DNA from: Skermania sp. ID1734
GTDB lineage: Bacteria > Actinomycetota > Actinomycetes > Mycobacteriales > Mycobacteriaceae
Direction of reading: 5' to 3'
Length of the DNA stretch: 64,000 nt
Assembly: GCF_007489285.1 (NCBI RefSeq)
Contig: NZ_VLIY01000003.1
Location: 186,001 to 250,000 of the forward strand
A program made the translations under genes and the position numbers. The notes beneath the pieces are model-generated. The model saw only the letters and a program-made list of their open reading frames with translations. It made no database searches and was not told the origin of the DNA. Each line of letters starts with the position of its first letter. Within the stretch, counting starts at the first letter, position 1. Shown piece after piece: positions 8,278 to 20,500 of this stretch.

Positions 8278-9867
8278 ATGACGCGGCGCAAACGGCTGAT
8301 TGTCGGGTTCGGTATCGGTGCGACATGCGTGTTGGCCGCGTGCTCGACGACCACGGCGGGCCAGGGGGTGCCCAACGCGTCAGCGCCCCCGGCGTCGCCA
8401 TCCGCGCCGTCGCCGACGTCTGCGGCGCCACCGAGCGGTGACACCGACGGCCTGGCCAGGTTCTACAACCAGAAAATGACCTGGGGCAGTTGCGACAGCT
8501 ACGCGGCCATCGACGGCCACCTCGACCCGGACCTGCAATGCGGAAAAATTATGGTCCCAGTCGATTACGCCAAGCCGAACGGTGACACGGCCGAGATCGC
8601 GGTCTCGCGGCTGCCGGCGAGCGGCAACAAGATCGGCTCGCTGCTGATGAACCCTGGCGGCCCGGGCGGCTCGGGCCTGTCGATGGCATCCGTCGGAAAG
8701 AACACCGAACTCGCCGAGCGATTCGACATCGTCGGTTTCGATCCGCGGGGAGTCGGCGCCTCCACCCCGCAGATACGTTGTGTCACACCGAAAGAAGCCG
8801 ATCAGCGGCGCAAGGACAACGACGTGGACATGTCCCCGGCCGGCATCGCCCAGACCGAGTCCGAGGACAAGGACTACGTCGCCAAGTGTGCGCAGCGCAC
8901 CGGCGATGAATTTCTCGAGCATGTCGGCACGCGTGAGGTGGTGCGCGACATGGACGTCATGCGGGCGGTCCTCGGTGACGACAAGCTCAACTATGTCGGG
9001 TACTCCTACGGCACCCGCCTCGGCGGTGAGTATGCGGAGACTTTTCCGACGAAGGTGCGGGCCATGGTGCTCGACGGCGCCGTGGACCCGGATCAGGACC
9101 CGCTCACCGATATTCGCTTGCAGGCGCAGGGTTTCCAAAAGGTGTTCGAGGCCTACGTGAGCGATTGCGTCAAGCATCGTAACTGCCCGCTGGGCACCGA
9201 TCCGTCCGACGCGGTCAAGCAATTTCGGGATCTGGTCAACCCGCTCATCGACCACCCCGCGCAGACCACCGATCCGCGTGGACTGAGTTATCAGGACGCG
9301 ATGACGGGAGTGCAGCAGGCGCTGTACTCGCCGGATCTGTGGTCGATGCTCACCGACGGGCTCAACGAACTCAAACAGGGCCGCGGGGACACGCTGCTGC
9401 AGCTTGCCGACGCCTACGACGGGCGCAACGACGACGGCACCTACTCGAACCTGAACGACGCGTTCAACGCCATTCGGTGCGTGGACGATCCGCGGATCAT
9501 GGACCGGTCGGTGATGGGGAAGCTGGACGTGGAGGTTCGCAAGATCGCCCCGTTCGAGGACGACGGCCGCGGCACCGGGCAGGCGCCGCTGGACATGTGC
9601 GCGTTCTGGCCGGTGCCTAATACCAGCACGCCGCACAAGTATTCGGCGCCGGGCCTACCGACCACGGTGGTGATCTCGACGACCAACGACCCGGCCACGC
9701 CGTATCAGGCCGGCGTTGATCTGGCGCAGCAGTTGCACGCCAGCCTGATCACCTACCACGGCGATCAGCACACCGTCGCGCTGACATCGGGCGTCAAATG
9801 TGTCGATGACGCGGTGATCAACTATCTGATCAACCTGACACCGCCGCCGGCCGGGCTGACGTGCTGA
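8278..9867 (+). CDS. Secreted lipoprotein serine protease/hydrolase, Hip1/CaeA-like (TAP C-terminal alpha/beta hydrolase)
   Basis: The 529-residue product begins with a lipoprotein signal, MTRRKRLIVGFGIGATCVLAACS, whose lipobox LAAC puts the modified Cys near residue 21. A Pro/Ser/Ala-rich linker follows. The alpha/beta hydrolase core has the oxyanion-loop sequence LLMNPGGPGGSG, the nucleophile elbow GYSYGT, an Asp in TTNDPATPY and a His in YHGDQHTVAL. This matches M. tuberculosis Hip1 (Rv2224c), a cell-envelope protease that trims proteins such as GroEL2. Its location directly upstream of glnA2 and on the far side of panB is the conserved mycobacterial arrangement. M. tuberculosis has a second copy (Rv2223c); only one is present here. 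Confidence 0.9.
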   Translation: MTRRKRLIVGFGIGATCVLAACSTTTAGQGVPNASAPPASPSAPSPTSAAPPSGDTDGLARFYNQKMTWGSCDSYAAIDGHLDPDLQCGKIMVPVDYAKPNGDTAEIAVSRLPASGNKIGSLLMNPGGPGGSGLSMASVGKNTELAERFDIVGFDPRGVGASTPQIRCVTPKEADQRRKDNDVDMSPAGIAQTESEDKDYVAKCAQRTGDEFLEHVGTREVVRDMDVMRAVLGDDKLNYVGYSYGTRLGGEYAETFPTKVRAMVLDGAVDPDQDPLTDIRLQAQGFQKVFEAYVSDCVKHRNCPLGTDPSDAVKQFRDLVNPLIDHPAQTTDPRGLSYQDAMTGVQQALYSPDLWSMLTDGLNELKQGRGDTLLQLADAYDGRNDDGTYSNLNDAFNAIRCVDDPRIMDRSVMGKLDVEVRKIAPFEDDGRGTGQAPLDMCAFWPVPNTSTPHKYSAPGLPTTVVISTTNDPATPYQAGVDLAQQLHASLITYHGDQHTVALTSGVKCVDDAVINYLINLTPPPAGLTC

Positions 9868-9915
9868 GCGGCGCCCGCGGGCAAGACACGCCGCTGCGAC
9901 CGATTTCACGATGTA

Positions 9916-9944
9916 ACACAGATTTAACGCCAGCTGCCTAGTCT
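9916..9944 (+). promoter_or_regulatory. Putative glnA2 promoter with GlnR-type AC-n9-AC site
   Basis: AC at 9916-9917 and AC at 9927-9928 are nine bases apart, the spacing described for mycobacterial GlnR sites. TAGTCT at 9939-9944 is a plausible -10 and would start transcription at or next to the ATG (9952), giving a leaderless mRNA. No clear -35 is present, which fits an activated promoter. Confidence 0.35.
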
Positions 9945-9951
9945 CGCAGTC

Positions 9952-11292
9952 ATGGATCGCCAGAAAGAGTTCGTGCTTCGCACCCTCGAAGAGCGCGACA
10001 TCCGCTTCGTGCGGTTGTGGTTCACGGACGTCCTCGGTTACCTCAAATCTGTGGCGATCGCTCCGGCCGAACTCGAGGGGGCCTTCGAGGAAGGTATCGG
10101 CTTCGACGGTTCGGCTATCGAGGGCTTCTCGCGTGTCTCGGAGGCGGACATGGTGGCCCGTCCCGATCCATCGACCTTCCAGGTGCTGCCGTGGGCGACC
10201 AGCAAGGGCCACCAGCACTCCGCCCGGATGTTCTGCGACATTTCCATGCCCGACGGGTCGCCATCCTGGGCCGACCCGCGGCACGTGCTGCGTCGTCAAC
10301 TGAACAAAGCCGGCGACCTCGGCTTCAGTTGCTACGTGCATCCGGAGATCGAGTTCTTCCTGCTCGAGAGCGGCCCACTGGACGGCACTCCGCCGGTGCC
10401 GGCCGACAACGGGGGATTCTTCGACCAGGCGGTGCACGATTCGGCGCCGAACTTCCGCCGGCACGCCATCGACGCGCTGGAGTCGATGGGCATCTCGGTG
10501 GAGTTCAGCCATCACGAGGGTGCGCCGGGGCAGCAGGAGATCGACCTGCGCTACGCCGACGCGCTTTCCATGGCCGACAACGTCATGACGTTCCGGTACG
10601 TGGTCAAGGAAGTCGCCATCGCCGAGGGCGTGCGCGCTACGTTCATGCCCAAGCCGTTCAGCCAGTATCCGGGCTCGGCCATGCACACGCACATGAGCCT
10701 GTTCGAGGGCGAAACCAACGCCTTCCACGACCCGGACGACCCCATCCAGCTGTCCGAGACCGCCAAAGCGTTCATCGCCGGCATTCTCGAGCACGCGGCC
10801 GAAATCAGCGCCATCACGAATCAGTGGGTGAACTCGTACAAGCGGTTGATCCACGGCGGCGAGGCGCCGACGGCGGCGTCGTGGGGCCGGTCGAACCGGT
10901 CGGCCCTGGTGCGGGTGCCGATGTACACCCCGAACAAGTCCTCGTCACGGCGCATCGAGGTGCGCAGCCCCGACTCGGCCTGCAACCCGTACCTGACATT
11001 CGCCGTGCTCTTGGCCGCTGGGTTGCGGGGCATCGAGAAGGGCTACACCCTGGCCCCCGAGGCCGAGGACGACGTCTGGGCGCTGACCGCCGCCGAACGT
11101 CGGGCAATGGGTTATCGGGAACTGCCGGGCAGCCTGCACGAGGCGTTGCAGGCGATGGAGCGCTCGGAGTTGGTGGCCGAGACGCTGGGCGAGCACGTGT
11201 TCGATTTCTTCCTGCGCAACAAGCGGCGGGAATGGGAGGAATACCGAAGCAACGTAACGCCGTTCGAGCTTCGGGAGTACTTGGGCCTGTAG
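9952..11292 (+). CDS. glnA2: Glutamine synthetase-like protein GlnA2
   Basis: The 446 residues match the length of mycobacterial GlnA2. Family motifs include GFDGSAIEGF near residue 47, EIEFFL (metal ligands), FMPKPFSQYPGSAMHTHMS (catalytic and ammonium site region), NSYKRLIHGGEAP and NRSALVRVP. GlnA2 belongs to the type I-alpha group. The adenylylation loop of GlnA1 (NLYDLPPEE) is not present, and DVWALTAAE stands in its place with Trp for the modified Tyr. It should therefore escape control by GlnE although glnE is the next gene, nine bases downstream. GlnA2 is non-essential in M. tuberculosis. Work in Streptomyces relatives shows that some GlnA-like proteins glutamylate polyamines, which remains possible here. 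Confidence 0.93.
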   Translation: MDRQKEFVLRTLEERDIRFVRLWFTDVLGYLKSVAIAPAELEGAFEEGIGFDGSAIEGFSRVSEADMVARPDPSTFQVLPWATSKGHQHSARMFCDISMPDGSPSWADPRHVLRRQLNKAGDLGFSCYVHPEIEFFLLESGPLDGTPPVPADNGGFFDQAVHDSAPNFRRHAIDALESMGISVEFSHHEGAPGQQEIDLRYADALSMADNVMTFRYVVKEVAIAEGVRATFMPKPFSQYPGSAMHTHMSLFEGETNAFHDPDDPIQLSETAKAFIAGILEHAAEISAITNQWVNSYKRLIHGGEAPTAASWGRSNRSALVRVPMYTPNKSSSRRIEVRSPDSACNPYLTFAVLLAAGLRGIEKGYTLAPEAEDDVWALTAAERRAMGYRELPGSLHEALQAMERSELVAETLGEHVFDFFLRNKRREWEEYRSNVTPFELREYLGL

Positions 11293-11301
11293 GTTGGCGT
11301 C

Positions 11302-14300
11302 ATGATCCGCCCGCCGACTGCCCGATCGCTGGTGCCGAGTGCGGGACGCCTGGGCTTGCTCGAACCGACCGCCAGCGCGGACCTGCACGAGTTGGAGTGG
11401 GACAACCCCGAAAGCGTCGAACTGCTGTGGTCGCTCTCGCGCGCGCCTGACGCCGACTTGGCGCTGCGCACCCTCATCACGCTGCGCACCGAACTCGGGC
11501 CATCGGGATGGGCGGAACTCGAAGACGTGCTGCGCACAGACAAGGCCGTGCGCGGGCGGCTGTTTTCGGTGCTCGGATCCTCGATCGCGCTGGGTGATCA
11601 CCTGCGCACGGACCCGCAATCGTGGCGGGTCTTGCAACGGCCGTCGCTGCCGACGCGGCAGGAATTGATCGACACGCTGCTGGCCGCGGTCGACGCCGAA
11701 CCCGAGTCCGGACCCAACGCCAGCGCGGGGCTGTACCGGGCGAAAATGGTCGGTCCCGCAGCGATTCTGGCGCTGCGCAAGGCCTACCGCGACGAGTTGC
11801 TGCTGCTCGCCGCCGTCGACCTGGCCGCGACTGTCGAGAATCAGCCGGTGCTGCCGTACCTGCGCGTCGGCGCGCAGCTGGCCGATATGGCCGATGCCGC
11901 ACTGACCGCGGCACTCGCCGTCGCGGTGGCGACGGTCTGCGGCGAGGCGCCGTGTCCGGTCCGGCTGGCCGTGATCGCGATGGGCAAATGCGGTGCGCGC
12001 GAACTCAATTACGTCAGCGACGTCGATGTTGTCTTCGTTGCCGAGCCCGCCGACGTGGTAGCCAGCCGGTTGGCCTCCGAGCTGATGCGCGTCGGCAGCG
12101 CAGCCTTCTTCGAGGTGGATGCGGCGCTGCGGCCGGAAGGCAAACGCGGCGAGCTGGTTCGGTCGCTCGAGTCGCATCTGACCTACTACCGGCGGTGGGC
12201 CAAGACGTGGGAGTTCCAGGCGCTGCTCAAGGCGCGGCCGATGACGGGCGACGTCGAGCTGGGCAAGCAGTACTACGAGTCGCTGGTGCCTATGGTGTGG
12301 ACCGCGTCCGAACGCGAAGACTTCGTGTCCGAGGTGCAGCAGATGCGCCGCCGGGTCGAGGAATTGGTTCCCGCCGAACTGCAGGACCGGGAGCTGAAGC
12401 TGGGCCGCGGCAGCCTGCGCGACGTCGAGTTCGCGGTGCAACTCCTGCAGCTCGTCCACGGCCGGGCCGACGACTCCCTGCACGTGACCAACACCGTGGA
12501 AGCGTTGGCGGCGCTGGCTGAGGGTGGCTACGTCGGGCGCGACGACGCGGCCAACCTCACCGCCTCCTACGAGTTCCTGCGACTGCTCGAACACCGCCTG
12601 CAGCTACAGAAACTCAAGCGCACCCACACGCTGCCGCCGCCGTCGGACGAGGAGGCGCTGCGCTGGCTCGCGCGCGCGGCCCACATGCGGCCCGACGGCC
12701 GCAACGACGCGCTAGGTGTGCTCAACGCGGAGATCAAACGCAACGCCCACCGCGTGCGGCGGCTGCACGCAAAGCTTTTCTACCGGCCGCTGCTCGAGTC
12801 GGTGGCCCGGTTCGACAAGGACGCGCTGCGGTTGAGCACCGACGCCGCCGTCCGTCAACTCGCCGCGCTCGGCTACCTGGCTCCCGAAAACGCGTTGGGG
12901 CACCTGCGCGCGTTGACCCAAGGTGCCTCCCGCAAGGGCCGGATTCAGGCGTTGTTGCTGCCGACGCTGTTGGAGTGGCTCGGCGAGACACCGGATCCGG
13001 ATGCCGGTCTGCTGGCCTACCGGCGGGTGTCGGAAGCTCTCAACGACCAAACCTGGTTCCTGCGTGAGCTGCGCGACGAGGGGGCGATCGCGCAGCGCCT
13101 CATGATGGTGCTCGGCGCCTCGGCCTATCTGCCGGATTTGCTGATGAAGGCGCCGGAAGTGATCCGGCTGTACGCCGATGGCCCGAATGGTCCACTGCTG
13201 CTCTCGGTCGATCCGGACGAGGTGGCCCGCGGAATCGTGTCCTCCTCAGCCCGCTACGACGACCCGAAACGCGCGGTCGCCGCGGCCCGATCCCTGCGCC
13301 GCCACGAGCTCGCCCGGGTCGCATCGGCCGACATCTTGAGCTTGCTCGACGTGCAACAGGTGTGCCACGCGCTGTCGTCGGTGTGGGCGGCCGTGCTCAA
13401 CTCGGCGTTGCAGGCGGTGATTCGGGCGACCGAAGCCGAAACGGGCGAGCCAGCGCCGGCGGCGTTCGCGGTGATCGGCATGGGCCGACTCGGCGGTCAC
13501 GAACTCGGCTACGGATCGGACGCCGACGTGCTGTTCGTGTGCGATCCCAAGCCCGGCACGGATGAAACCAAGGCCGTGAAGTGGGCCGTCGGCGTGGCCG
13601 AGCGGGTGCAGAAACTGCTCGGCGCGCCCAGCACCGACCCGCCCTTGCAGGTCGATGCGGGGTTGCGCCCGGAAGGCCGTAACGGTCCGCTCGTGCGCAC
13701 GCTGGCGTCGTACGAGGCCTACTACGCGCAGTGGGCGCACGCCTGGGAGGTGCAGGCCCTGCTGCGCGCCCACACCATCGCGGGCGATGAGGATCTCGGC
13801 TTGCGGTTCCTGCACGTCATCGACAAGGTTCGCTACCCCGAGGGCGGGGTGTCGCAGGACGCCGTCCGCGAGATCCGCCGCATCAAGGCCCGGATCGATT
13901 CCGAGCGGTTGCCCCGCGGCGCCGATCCGGCCACGCACACCAAGCTCGGCCGAGGCGGCCTGGCGGACATTGAATGGACAGTCCAACTGCTGCAACTTCA
14001 GCACGCGCATGCCGTCCCGACGCTGCACAACACGTCCACGCTGGAGACGCTCGACGCGATCGGGGCGGCCGAGTTGCTGTCCGAAGAAGATGTCGCATTG
14101 CTGCGCGACGCGTGGATCACCGCAACGCGAGCCCGCAACGCGCTGGTCCTGGTCCGCGGTAAGGCCACCGACCAGTTGCCCGGTCCCGGCCGCGTGCTGT
14201 CGGCTGTCGCCTGGGTCGCCGGGTGGCGCAGTCCGGGCACCGGCCTGCATACCGCCGCTGCCGCGACCCGCCGGGGCGACGCCGGGGAGTTCCTTGATAA

Positions 14301-14358
14301 CTATTTGCGCGTGACACGGCGCGCCAAAGCCGTGGTAGAGCGGGTGTTCGGGGCATGA
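11302..14358 (+). CDS. glnE: Bifunctional glutamine-synthetase adenylyltransferase/deadenylase
   Basis: This 1018-residue protein has two nucleotidyltransferase units. The first (deadenylase, adenylyl-removase) carries [19 protein letters not shown] near residue 230. The second (adenylyltransferase) carries [20 protein letters not shown] near residue 730. Both keep the paired acidic residues, and each is followed by a helical PII-uridylyl-transferase-like segment with LGRG(S/G)L(R/A)D. It adenylates GlnA1 to lower glutamine synthetase activity when nitrogen is plentiful. It starts nine bases after glnA2, so the two are co-transcribed as in M. tuberculosis. glnA1, normally adjacent to the glnE 3' end, is not in the window. 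A polyketide operon occupies that side. Confidence 0.95.
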   Translation: MIRPPTARSLVPSAGRLGLLEPTASADLHELEWDNPESVELLWSLSRAPDADLALRTLITLRTELGPSGWAELEDVLRTDKAVRGRLFSVLGSSIALGDHLRTDPQSWRVLQRPSLPTRQELIDTLLAAVDAEPESGPNASAGLYRAKMVGPAAILALRKAYRDELLLLAAVDLAATVENQPVLPYLRVGAQLADMADAALTAALAVAVATVCGEAPCPVRLAVIAMGKCGARELNYVSDVDVVFVAEPADVVASRLASELMRVGSAAFFEVDAALRPEGKRGELVRSLESHLTYYRRWAKTWEFQALLKARPMTGDVELGKQYYESLVPMVWTASEREDFVSEVQQMRRRVEELVPAELQDRELKLGRGSLRDVEFAVQLLQLVHGRADDSLHVTNTVEALAALAEGGYVGRDDAANLTASYEFLRLLEHRLQLQKLKRTHTLPPPSDEEALRWLARAAHMRPDGRNDALGVLNAEIKRNAHRVRRLHAKLFYRPLLESVARFDKDALRLSTDAAVRQLAALGYLAPENALGHLRALTQGASRKGRIQALLLPTLLEWLGETPDPDAGLLAYRRVSEALNDQTWFLRELRDEGAIAQRLMMVLGASAYLPDLLMKAPEVIRLYADGPNGPLLLSVDPDEVARGIVSSSARYDDPKRAVAAARSLRRHELARVASADILSLLDVQQVCHALSSVWAAVLNSALQAVIRATEAETGEPAPAAFAVIGMGRLGGHELGYGSDADVLFVCDPKPGTDETKAVKWAVGVAERVQKLLGAPSTDPPLQVDAGLRPEGRNGPLVRTLASYEAYYAQWAHAWEVQALLRAHTIAGDEDLGLRFLHVIDKVRYPEGGVSQDAVREIRRIKARIDSERLPRGADPATHTKLGRGGLADIEWTVQLLQLQHAHAVPTLHNTSTLETLDAIGAAELLSEEDVALLRDAWITATRARNALVLVRGKATDQLPGPGRVLSAVAWVAGWRSPGTGLHTAAAATRRGDAGEFLDNYLRVTRRAKAVVERVFGA

Positions 14359-14574
14359 TGTGCGTCGAGACGGACCTAGCCGACGACACATCCCGAGCAG
14401 TGATCTCAGTTATCCCGTAGCTAACTAAATTGATCGCGTCACGAGAATTTAGAGCATAGTTTTCGCATGTATAGTGCTCCTGGGCTCTCGGGTCCGCATT
14501 CACTCTTGATTCGACTGGCCTGTTGTCCGTGGGTTTGCTGCGAGCGGTAGACCGGGTGTTTGGAGATCGTTCGC
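14359..14574 (+). promoter_or_regulatory. AT-enriched upstream region of the lipid-synthase operon
   Basis: This 216-base gap between glnE and the first synthase gene contains the only A+T-rich patch for several kilobases (about 14418-14475). TATAGT at 14470-14475 is a good -10 candidate; no convincing -35 is seen. The leader would be about 100 bases. No coding potential, rho-independent terminator or known riboswitch is recognised. GGAG at 14562-14565 serves as ribosome-binding site for the ATG at 14575. Confidence 0.4.
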
Positions 14575-17500
14575 ATGAAGCGTTCCTGGCGAGGCGGCAG
14601 TCTGGTCATCGGCGTCAGCCCCTTCGAACAGCCGAACGCAAGGCTGACAGTCGCGGTGTGTCGCGCGGGTGGACTGGGCGTGTTGGATCTCGGCCGGGAC
14701 AAGACGGCGGCGCTCGCGGCGCTCGGCGACGCCTGCGCATGGTGGAGCGGCGCCTTCGCCGTCCGTGTGCCAGATAGTTGCCCGCTGACACCTGCCGACC
14801 TCCCGGAGCAGATCGACACCGTCGTGCTGTCCGCGCTGGCCGACGCTGCCGAATGGGACGGGGCGGGCGCCCGTCGTGTGCTCGTCGAGGTTCGCTCGGT
14901 CACCGAGGCCGTGGCCGCGGCCGAGGCCGGCGTGGACGGGCTGATCGCCAAGGGCAGCGAGGCCGGTGGGCTGGTCGGCGAAAGCACCACGTTCGTGCTG
15001 CTGCAGCAATTGGCCGCGCGAGTCGAACTGCCGGTGTGGGCGGCTGGCGGCATCGGCATGCACACCGCCCCTGCCGCCGTCGCTGGCGGTGCCGCGGGCG
15101 TGGTGCTCGACGCCCAGTTGGCGCTGGTATCGGAGATGGAACTGACCGACACCGTTGCCGCCGCGATCCGCTCGATGGACGGCAGCGAGACCGTGGTCCT
15201 CGGTTCCCACCGGGTGTACCTGCGTCCGGATCTACCGGTTGCACAGCTTGCCAACGCGGACACCGACCTCGAGCCGGACACGGTCCGCGCCCGGCTCGGC
15301 GCACGCGACCTGCAGTCTCAGCTGCTGCCGATCGGGCAGGAGGGCGGCTTTGCGGCGCGGCTGGCCGACCGGTACGTGACCGCCGGCGGCGTCGTGCAGG
15401 CGATTGAGCGGGCCATCCGAGACGACATCGCTGCGGCGGCGCAAGCGTCCGCGCTCGGACCCGAGTCCAGCTTCGCCGCGACGCACAAGCTCGCCCTTCC
15501 GGTCGCCCAGGGACCGATGACCCACGTGAGCGACAAAGCAGGGTTCGCCGAAGCGGTCGCGGCCGCTGGCGGATTGCCTTTTTTGGCGCTTTCGCTGCTG
15601 TCCGGGGACCGCGCCCGAACACTGCTGCAGGAGACCTCGGACCTGCTTGGTGACAAACCGTGGGGTGCCGGAATCCTCGGATTCGTTCCGGCCGAGCTGC
15701 GTCAGGAGCAGCTGGCAGCGGTGCTGGAAGTGCGCCCACCGTGCGTGCTGATCGCGGGCGGTCGCCCGTCGCAGGCGGCCGAGCTGGAGGCGGCCGGGAT
15801 TCCGAGCTTCCTGCACGTCCCCTCGCCGGGGTTGCTCGCGCAGTTCTTGGCGCATGGGTCTCGGCGGTTCGTGTTCGAGGGCCGCGAGTGCGGCGGACAC
15901 GTGGGGCCGCGCAGCAGCTTTGCCTTGTGGGAAGCCCAAGTCGCCACTCTGCTCGAGTTCGGCGAGCGCGCCGGGGCCGAATTCTTCGGTGAACTCGAAG
16001 TGCTGTTCGCCGGCGGCGTGCACGACTCGCGGTCGGCGGCAATGGTCGCCGCGCTGGCCGCGCCGCTGGTGTCGCGCGGCGCCGGCGTCGGTCTGCTCAT
16101 GGGCACCGCATATTTGTTCACCGAGGAAGCGGTGGCCGCGGGCGCCATCAAGCCGACCTTTCAACAGGCCGCGCTCGACTGCGATGCCACCGTGCTGCTG
16201 GAGACCTCACCCGGGCACTCCACCCGGTGCGCGGACACCACCTATGTCCGGACGTTCCTGCACACCAAGCAACGCTTGATCGACGAGGGTGTCGGTCGCC
16301 AACAGATGTGGGCTGAACTCGAGCAGCTCAACCTCGGGCGCTTGCGCATCGCCAGCAAGGGATTGCGTCGCCGCGGCGAGGAGATTCTCGCGGTCGACGA
16401 CGACGTCCAGCGCACCGACGGCATGGTGATGATCGGTGACATCGCAACCATGCGTTCCGAACTCACCACCGTCGCAGCGATTCACGAGGGCGTCAGCGGC
16501 GGCGCGACCGAATACCTGCGCGGCCGTGCCCACGAGCTCGGCTACACCGCATCCGCGCCGAAGCCCGAGCCGAAGCCCGTCGACATCGCCATCGTCGGGA
16601 TGGCCGGGATCTTCCCGGGCGCCACCGATGCCGCGGAATTCTGGTTCAACGTCCTCGCGGGCGTCGACGCCGTCACCGAGGTCCCCGTGCAGCGCTGGGA
16701 TCCGGCGATCTATTACGACCCGGCGGCCACCGGCCATTCCGGTGGCGAGAAGACGCCGTCCAAGTGGGGCGGGTTTCTCCCCGACGTTCCGTTCGACGCC
16801 CTCGCCTATGGCATCCCGCCGGCGTCCCTGGCCGCGATCGAACCGGTGCAGCTGCTGGCGCTCGAGGTCGCCGCGCGGGCGCTGCGCGACGCGGGGTACG
16901 AGGTTCCCGGGCCCAACACGACGGGTCGCCCGGCGCGTCGCTTCGACCGGGACCGGGTGGCGGTGGTTTTCGGCACCGAGCCGGGCACCGACCTCAGCAC
17001 GGCCTACGGCTTCCGCACGATGTTTCCCACGTACTTCGGCGATCTGCCCGCCGAACTCGATGCGCACCTGCCCCGGCTGACCGAAGACTCGTTTCCCGGC
17101 GTGCTCGGCAACGTCATCGCCGGGCGAATCGCGAACCGGCTCGATCTCGGCGGCGCGAACTACACGGTCGACGCGGCGTGCGCGTCGTCACTGGCGGCAC
17201 TCGACAACGCCTGCAAGGAACTGCAGTCCGGCACCGCAGACATGGTGCTGTGTGGAGGTGCCGACACCCATAACAGCGTCTCGGACTATCTGCTGTTCTC
17301 CTCAGTCGGAGCGCTCTCGGCGTCCGGCCGCTGCCGCACCTTCGACTCGTCTGCGGACGGCATCGCGATCGGTGAGGGCGTGGGTTGTCTCGTCCTCAAA
17401 CGCCTCGCCGACGCCGAGCGCGACGGCGACCGGATCTACGCCGTCGTCAAAGGCATCGCCGGGTCCAGCGATGGGCGTTCGCTCGGACTGACCGCGCCCC

Positions 17501-20500
17501 GTGCGGACGGTCAGCGGCGCGCGATGGAACGCGCCTACCTGATGTCGGGCCTGTCGCCCGCACAGCTGGGTTTGGTCGAAGCACATGGCACCGGCACGGT
17601 GGTGGGTGACCGAACCGAATTGGCCGCGCTGACCGAGGTATTCAGCGAAGCCGGAGCCGAAGCCGGGTCCTGCGCATTGGGATCGGTCAAGTCCCAGATC
17701 GGGCATGCCAAGTGCGCGGCCGGCGTAGCCAGCCTGATCAAGACAGCGCGGGCGTTGCATTCGGGTGTGCGCCCGCCGACGGGACACCTGGTCTCGCCGA
17801 ACGACTACTGGTCCCCGCAGCAAAGCCCTTTCTACTTCGACACCGCGGCCCGGCCCTGGCTGGCTCCGGCCGCGCAACGATTCGCCGGTGTGAGCTCTTT
17901 CGGCTTTGGCGGCACCAACTTTCACGCCGTACTGGCCGGGTATGGCGGCGCTGCGGAGCCGAACCACGGACTCGACACCTGGCCCGCAGAGCTGTTTTGC
18001 TTCCGTGGCTCCGACCGCGACGAAGCCGCCCGCCAGATGGCGCGCCTCGCCGAACTGCTGACCGCGAACGAGCGTGCCGGTCGGCCCTGGCGACTGCGTG
18101 ACCTGGCTCGTACGGTCGCGGAGCAGCCGGGCGCGGACCGGCCGGTTCAGGTCGCCGTGGTCCCCTCCGATCTCGATGAACTGGCCGGACAGCTCGACCG
18201 CGCGCGCGAATTCGCCGCCGCGCCACAGGCGGGCGTTTTCGTCGCCGACGCCGATCGGAATTCCGGCACAAAGGTGGCGTTCCTGTTCCCCGGGCAGGGC
18301 TCGCAGCGAGTTGGCATGCTCGCCGACCTGTTCATCGCGTTCCCGCGCCTGCGGCAATACCTGACTCTCGGTGCCGACTGGTACGACGTCATGTTCCCGG
18401 CCGCGGTGTTCAGCCCGGCGGACGTCGCGCGTCAGCGCGAGGCGCTGACCGACACCCGGGTGGCCCAACCCGCGCTCGGCGTGGCCGGGCTCGCGATGCA
18501 CCAACTGCTGACCACGTTGGGTGTGCAACCCGACGCGGTCGCTGGACACAGTTACGGGGAGTTGGTGGCGCTGTGCGTCGCCGGGGGAATGTCGCCGGAG
18601 ACGCTGCTCGACATCAGCCGGGTCCGCGGTGCGGCCATCGTTGCCGCCGCCGGCGAGGACCCCGGCGCGATGGCGGCGGTGAGCGCCGGGTCCGACGACG
18701 TCGTCGCGCTGCTCGACGCGTCACCCGGCTGCGCGGAAGTGGTCATCGCCAATCACAACGGGCCCAGGCAGACCGTCGTTTCCGGTCCCACCAGCGCGAT
18801 CGAGGCTGCTGTCGCGGCGTGTGGCGAGCGCGGCCTGTACGCCAAGCGGATCCCCGTTGCGTGCGCATTCCACAGTCCGGTGGTGGCCGGCGCCGCGCAG
18901 ACTCTCGCGTCGGCCGTCGATGGCCGGCTCGGCGCGCCGACGCTGCCGGTGTGGTCGAACACCACGGCCGAGCCGTACCCAGACACGGATGGTGCTGTCC
19001 AATCGCTGCTGGCGCGACAGGTGGCTGAGCCGGTGCGGTTCGTCGAACAGGTCGAGGCGATGTACGCCGCGGGCATTCGCGTGTTCGTCGAGGCTGGTCC
19101 GGGACGCGTCCTGACCCAGCTCGTCGGCAAGATCCTGGCCGACAAACCGCATACTGTTGTCGCCTGCGATGCCCCGGGCGAAGCCGGGCTGCGCAGGCTG
19201 CTGCTCGCGCTGGCCGAACTGGCCGCCGCCGGCGTTGCGGTCGACACCGCACCGCTGTTCCGTGGCCGCGACGCCGTCCGAGTCGACGAATCGACGCTGC
19301 CCCGCCGGCCCGGATGGTTGGTGAACGGCTTCCTCACCCGCACGGCAGATGGCGAGTATCTGCCGGGTGCATTCCAACCCGCCACCGAACTGGAGGTGCA
19401 GTCCATGACGACGCTGCAAGGGACTCACCGCGGCACACCGGAGCCGAGCCGCGACGCGATAGTGCTGGAATTCCTGCGCTCGACGCGGGAAATGATGGCC
19501 GCACAGCGCGACGTCATGCTCGGCTATCTCGGCGCCCCGGCTCCGGCCGGTTACCAGCCGGTCGCGGCGCCCGTCGTCGTGGACAGCGCCCCGCTGTTGC
19601 CGGTTCACGACATGGTCGCGCCACCAGCACCGAGTGCGGCGCGGGCCGAAGCGACGGTGGCGGCGACGCTGACGCCGGAATCGGCGCTGGCCACCCTGCG
19701 CGCGGTGGTCAGCGAGCGCACCGGCTACCCGGTCGACATGCTCGAAGCCGACCTCGATCTCGAGGCCGACCTGAGCATCGACTCGATCAAGCGCATCGAG
19801 ATCTTCGGGGCGTTGCGCGAGCGGATCGACCTGGGCGGCACCGCGGACGTGGACGAGTCGGCGGTCGAGGAGTTGGCCCGGCTGAAGACGCTGCAGGCCA
19901 CCGTGGACTGGCTGGTGACCCGCTCGGGTGCAGGGGACGGGCAGCAGGCTGAAGCCGCCCCCGAGTCGGCGGGATGCGAGCGCTATGTCGTCGAGTTGCG
20001 CGAGCTGCCGAGTGTGCCGACGCCGCGCGTCAACGGATCGGCGCCGCTGACCGGGCGCGACATAGTTGTGGTCGGGGCAGGCACCGAACTCGGCGCCGAG
20101 CTGACCAGCCTGGTCGAGCATTGCGGCGGTCAGGTGCGCTGCGTGCCCGCCGGTGCGTTGCCGGACGGTGCGCTGGACATCGTCGTGTACGCGGACGCGG
20201 CCGGTTCCGATACTTCGCTGCCGGGTGCCTTCGGGCAGCTGCGCGACGCGGTCCTCGGCGGGGCGCGGCGGCTGGTCATTGCCACCGGTCTCGGTGGCCG
20301 GTTCGGCATCGAACAGCCCAGCGCGACCGACCGGTCGGTCGGTCTGCACGGCCTGGCCCGAACCGTCGCCGCGGAGTACCCGCAGCTGGTGGTGCGCGCT
20401 GTCGACCTCGATCCGAACGAACCGGCCGCCGCGCTGGCCGCAGCTCTGTTCGCCGAAGCTGTTGATGCCGAGCCGCTGCCGGGCGTGTCGGTCGGGTACC

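Noticed and set aside
10945-12594. 549-codon minus-strand open frame opposite glnA2/glnE
   Set aside because: It overlaps two well-conserved genes and its translation has no domain pattern; shadow frame.
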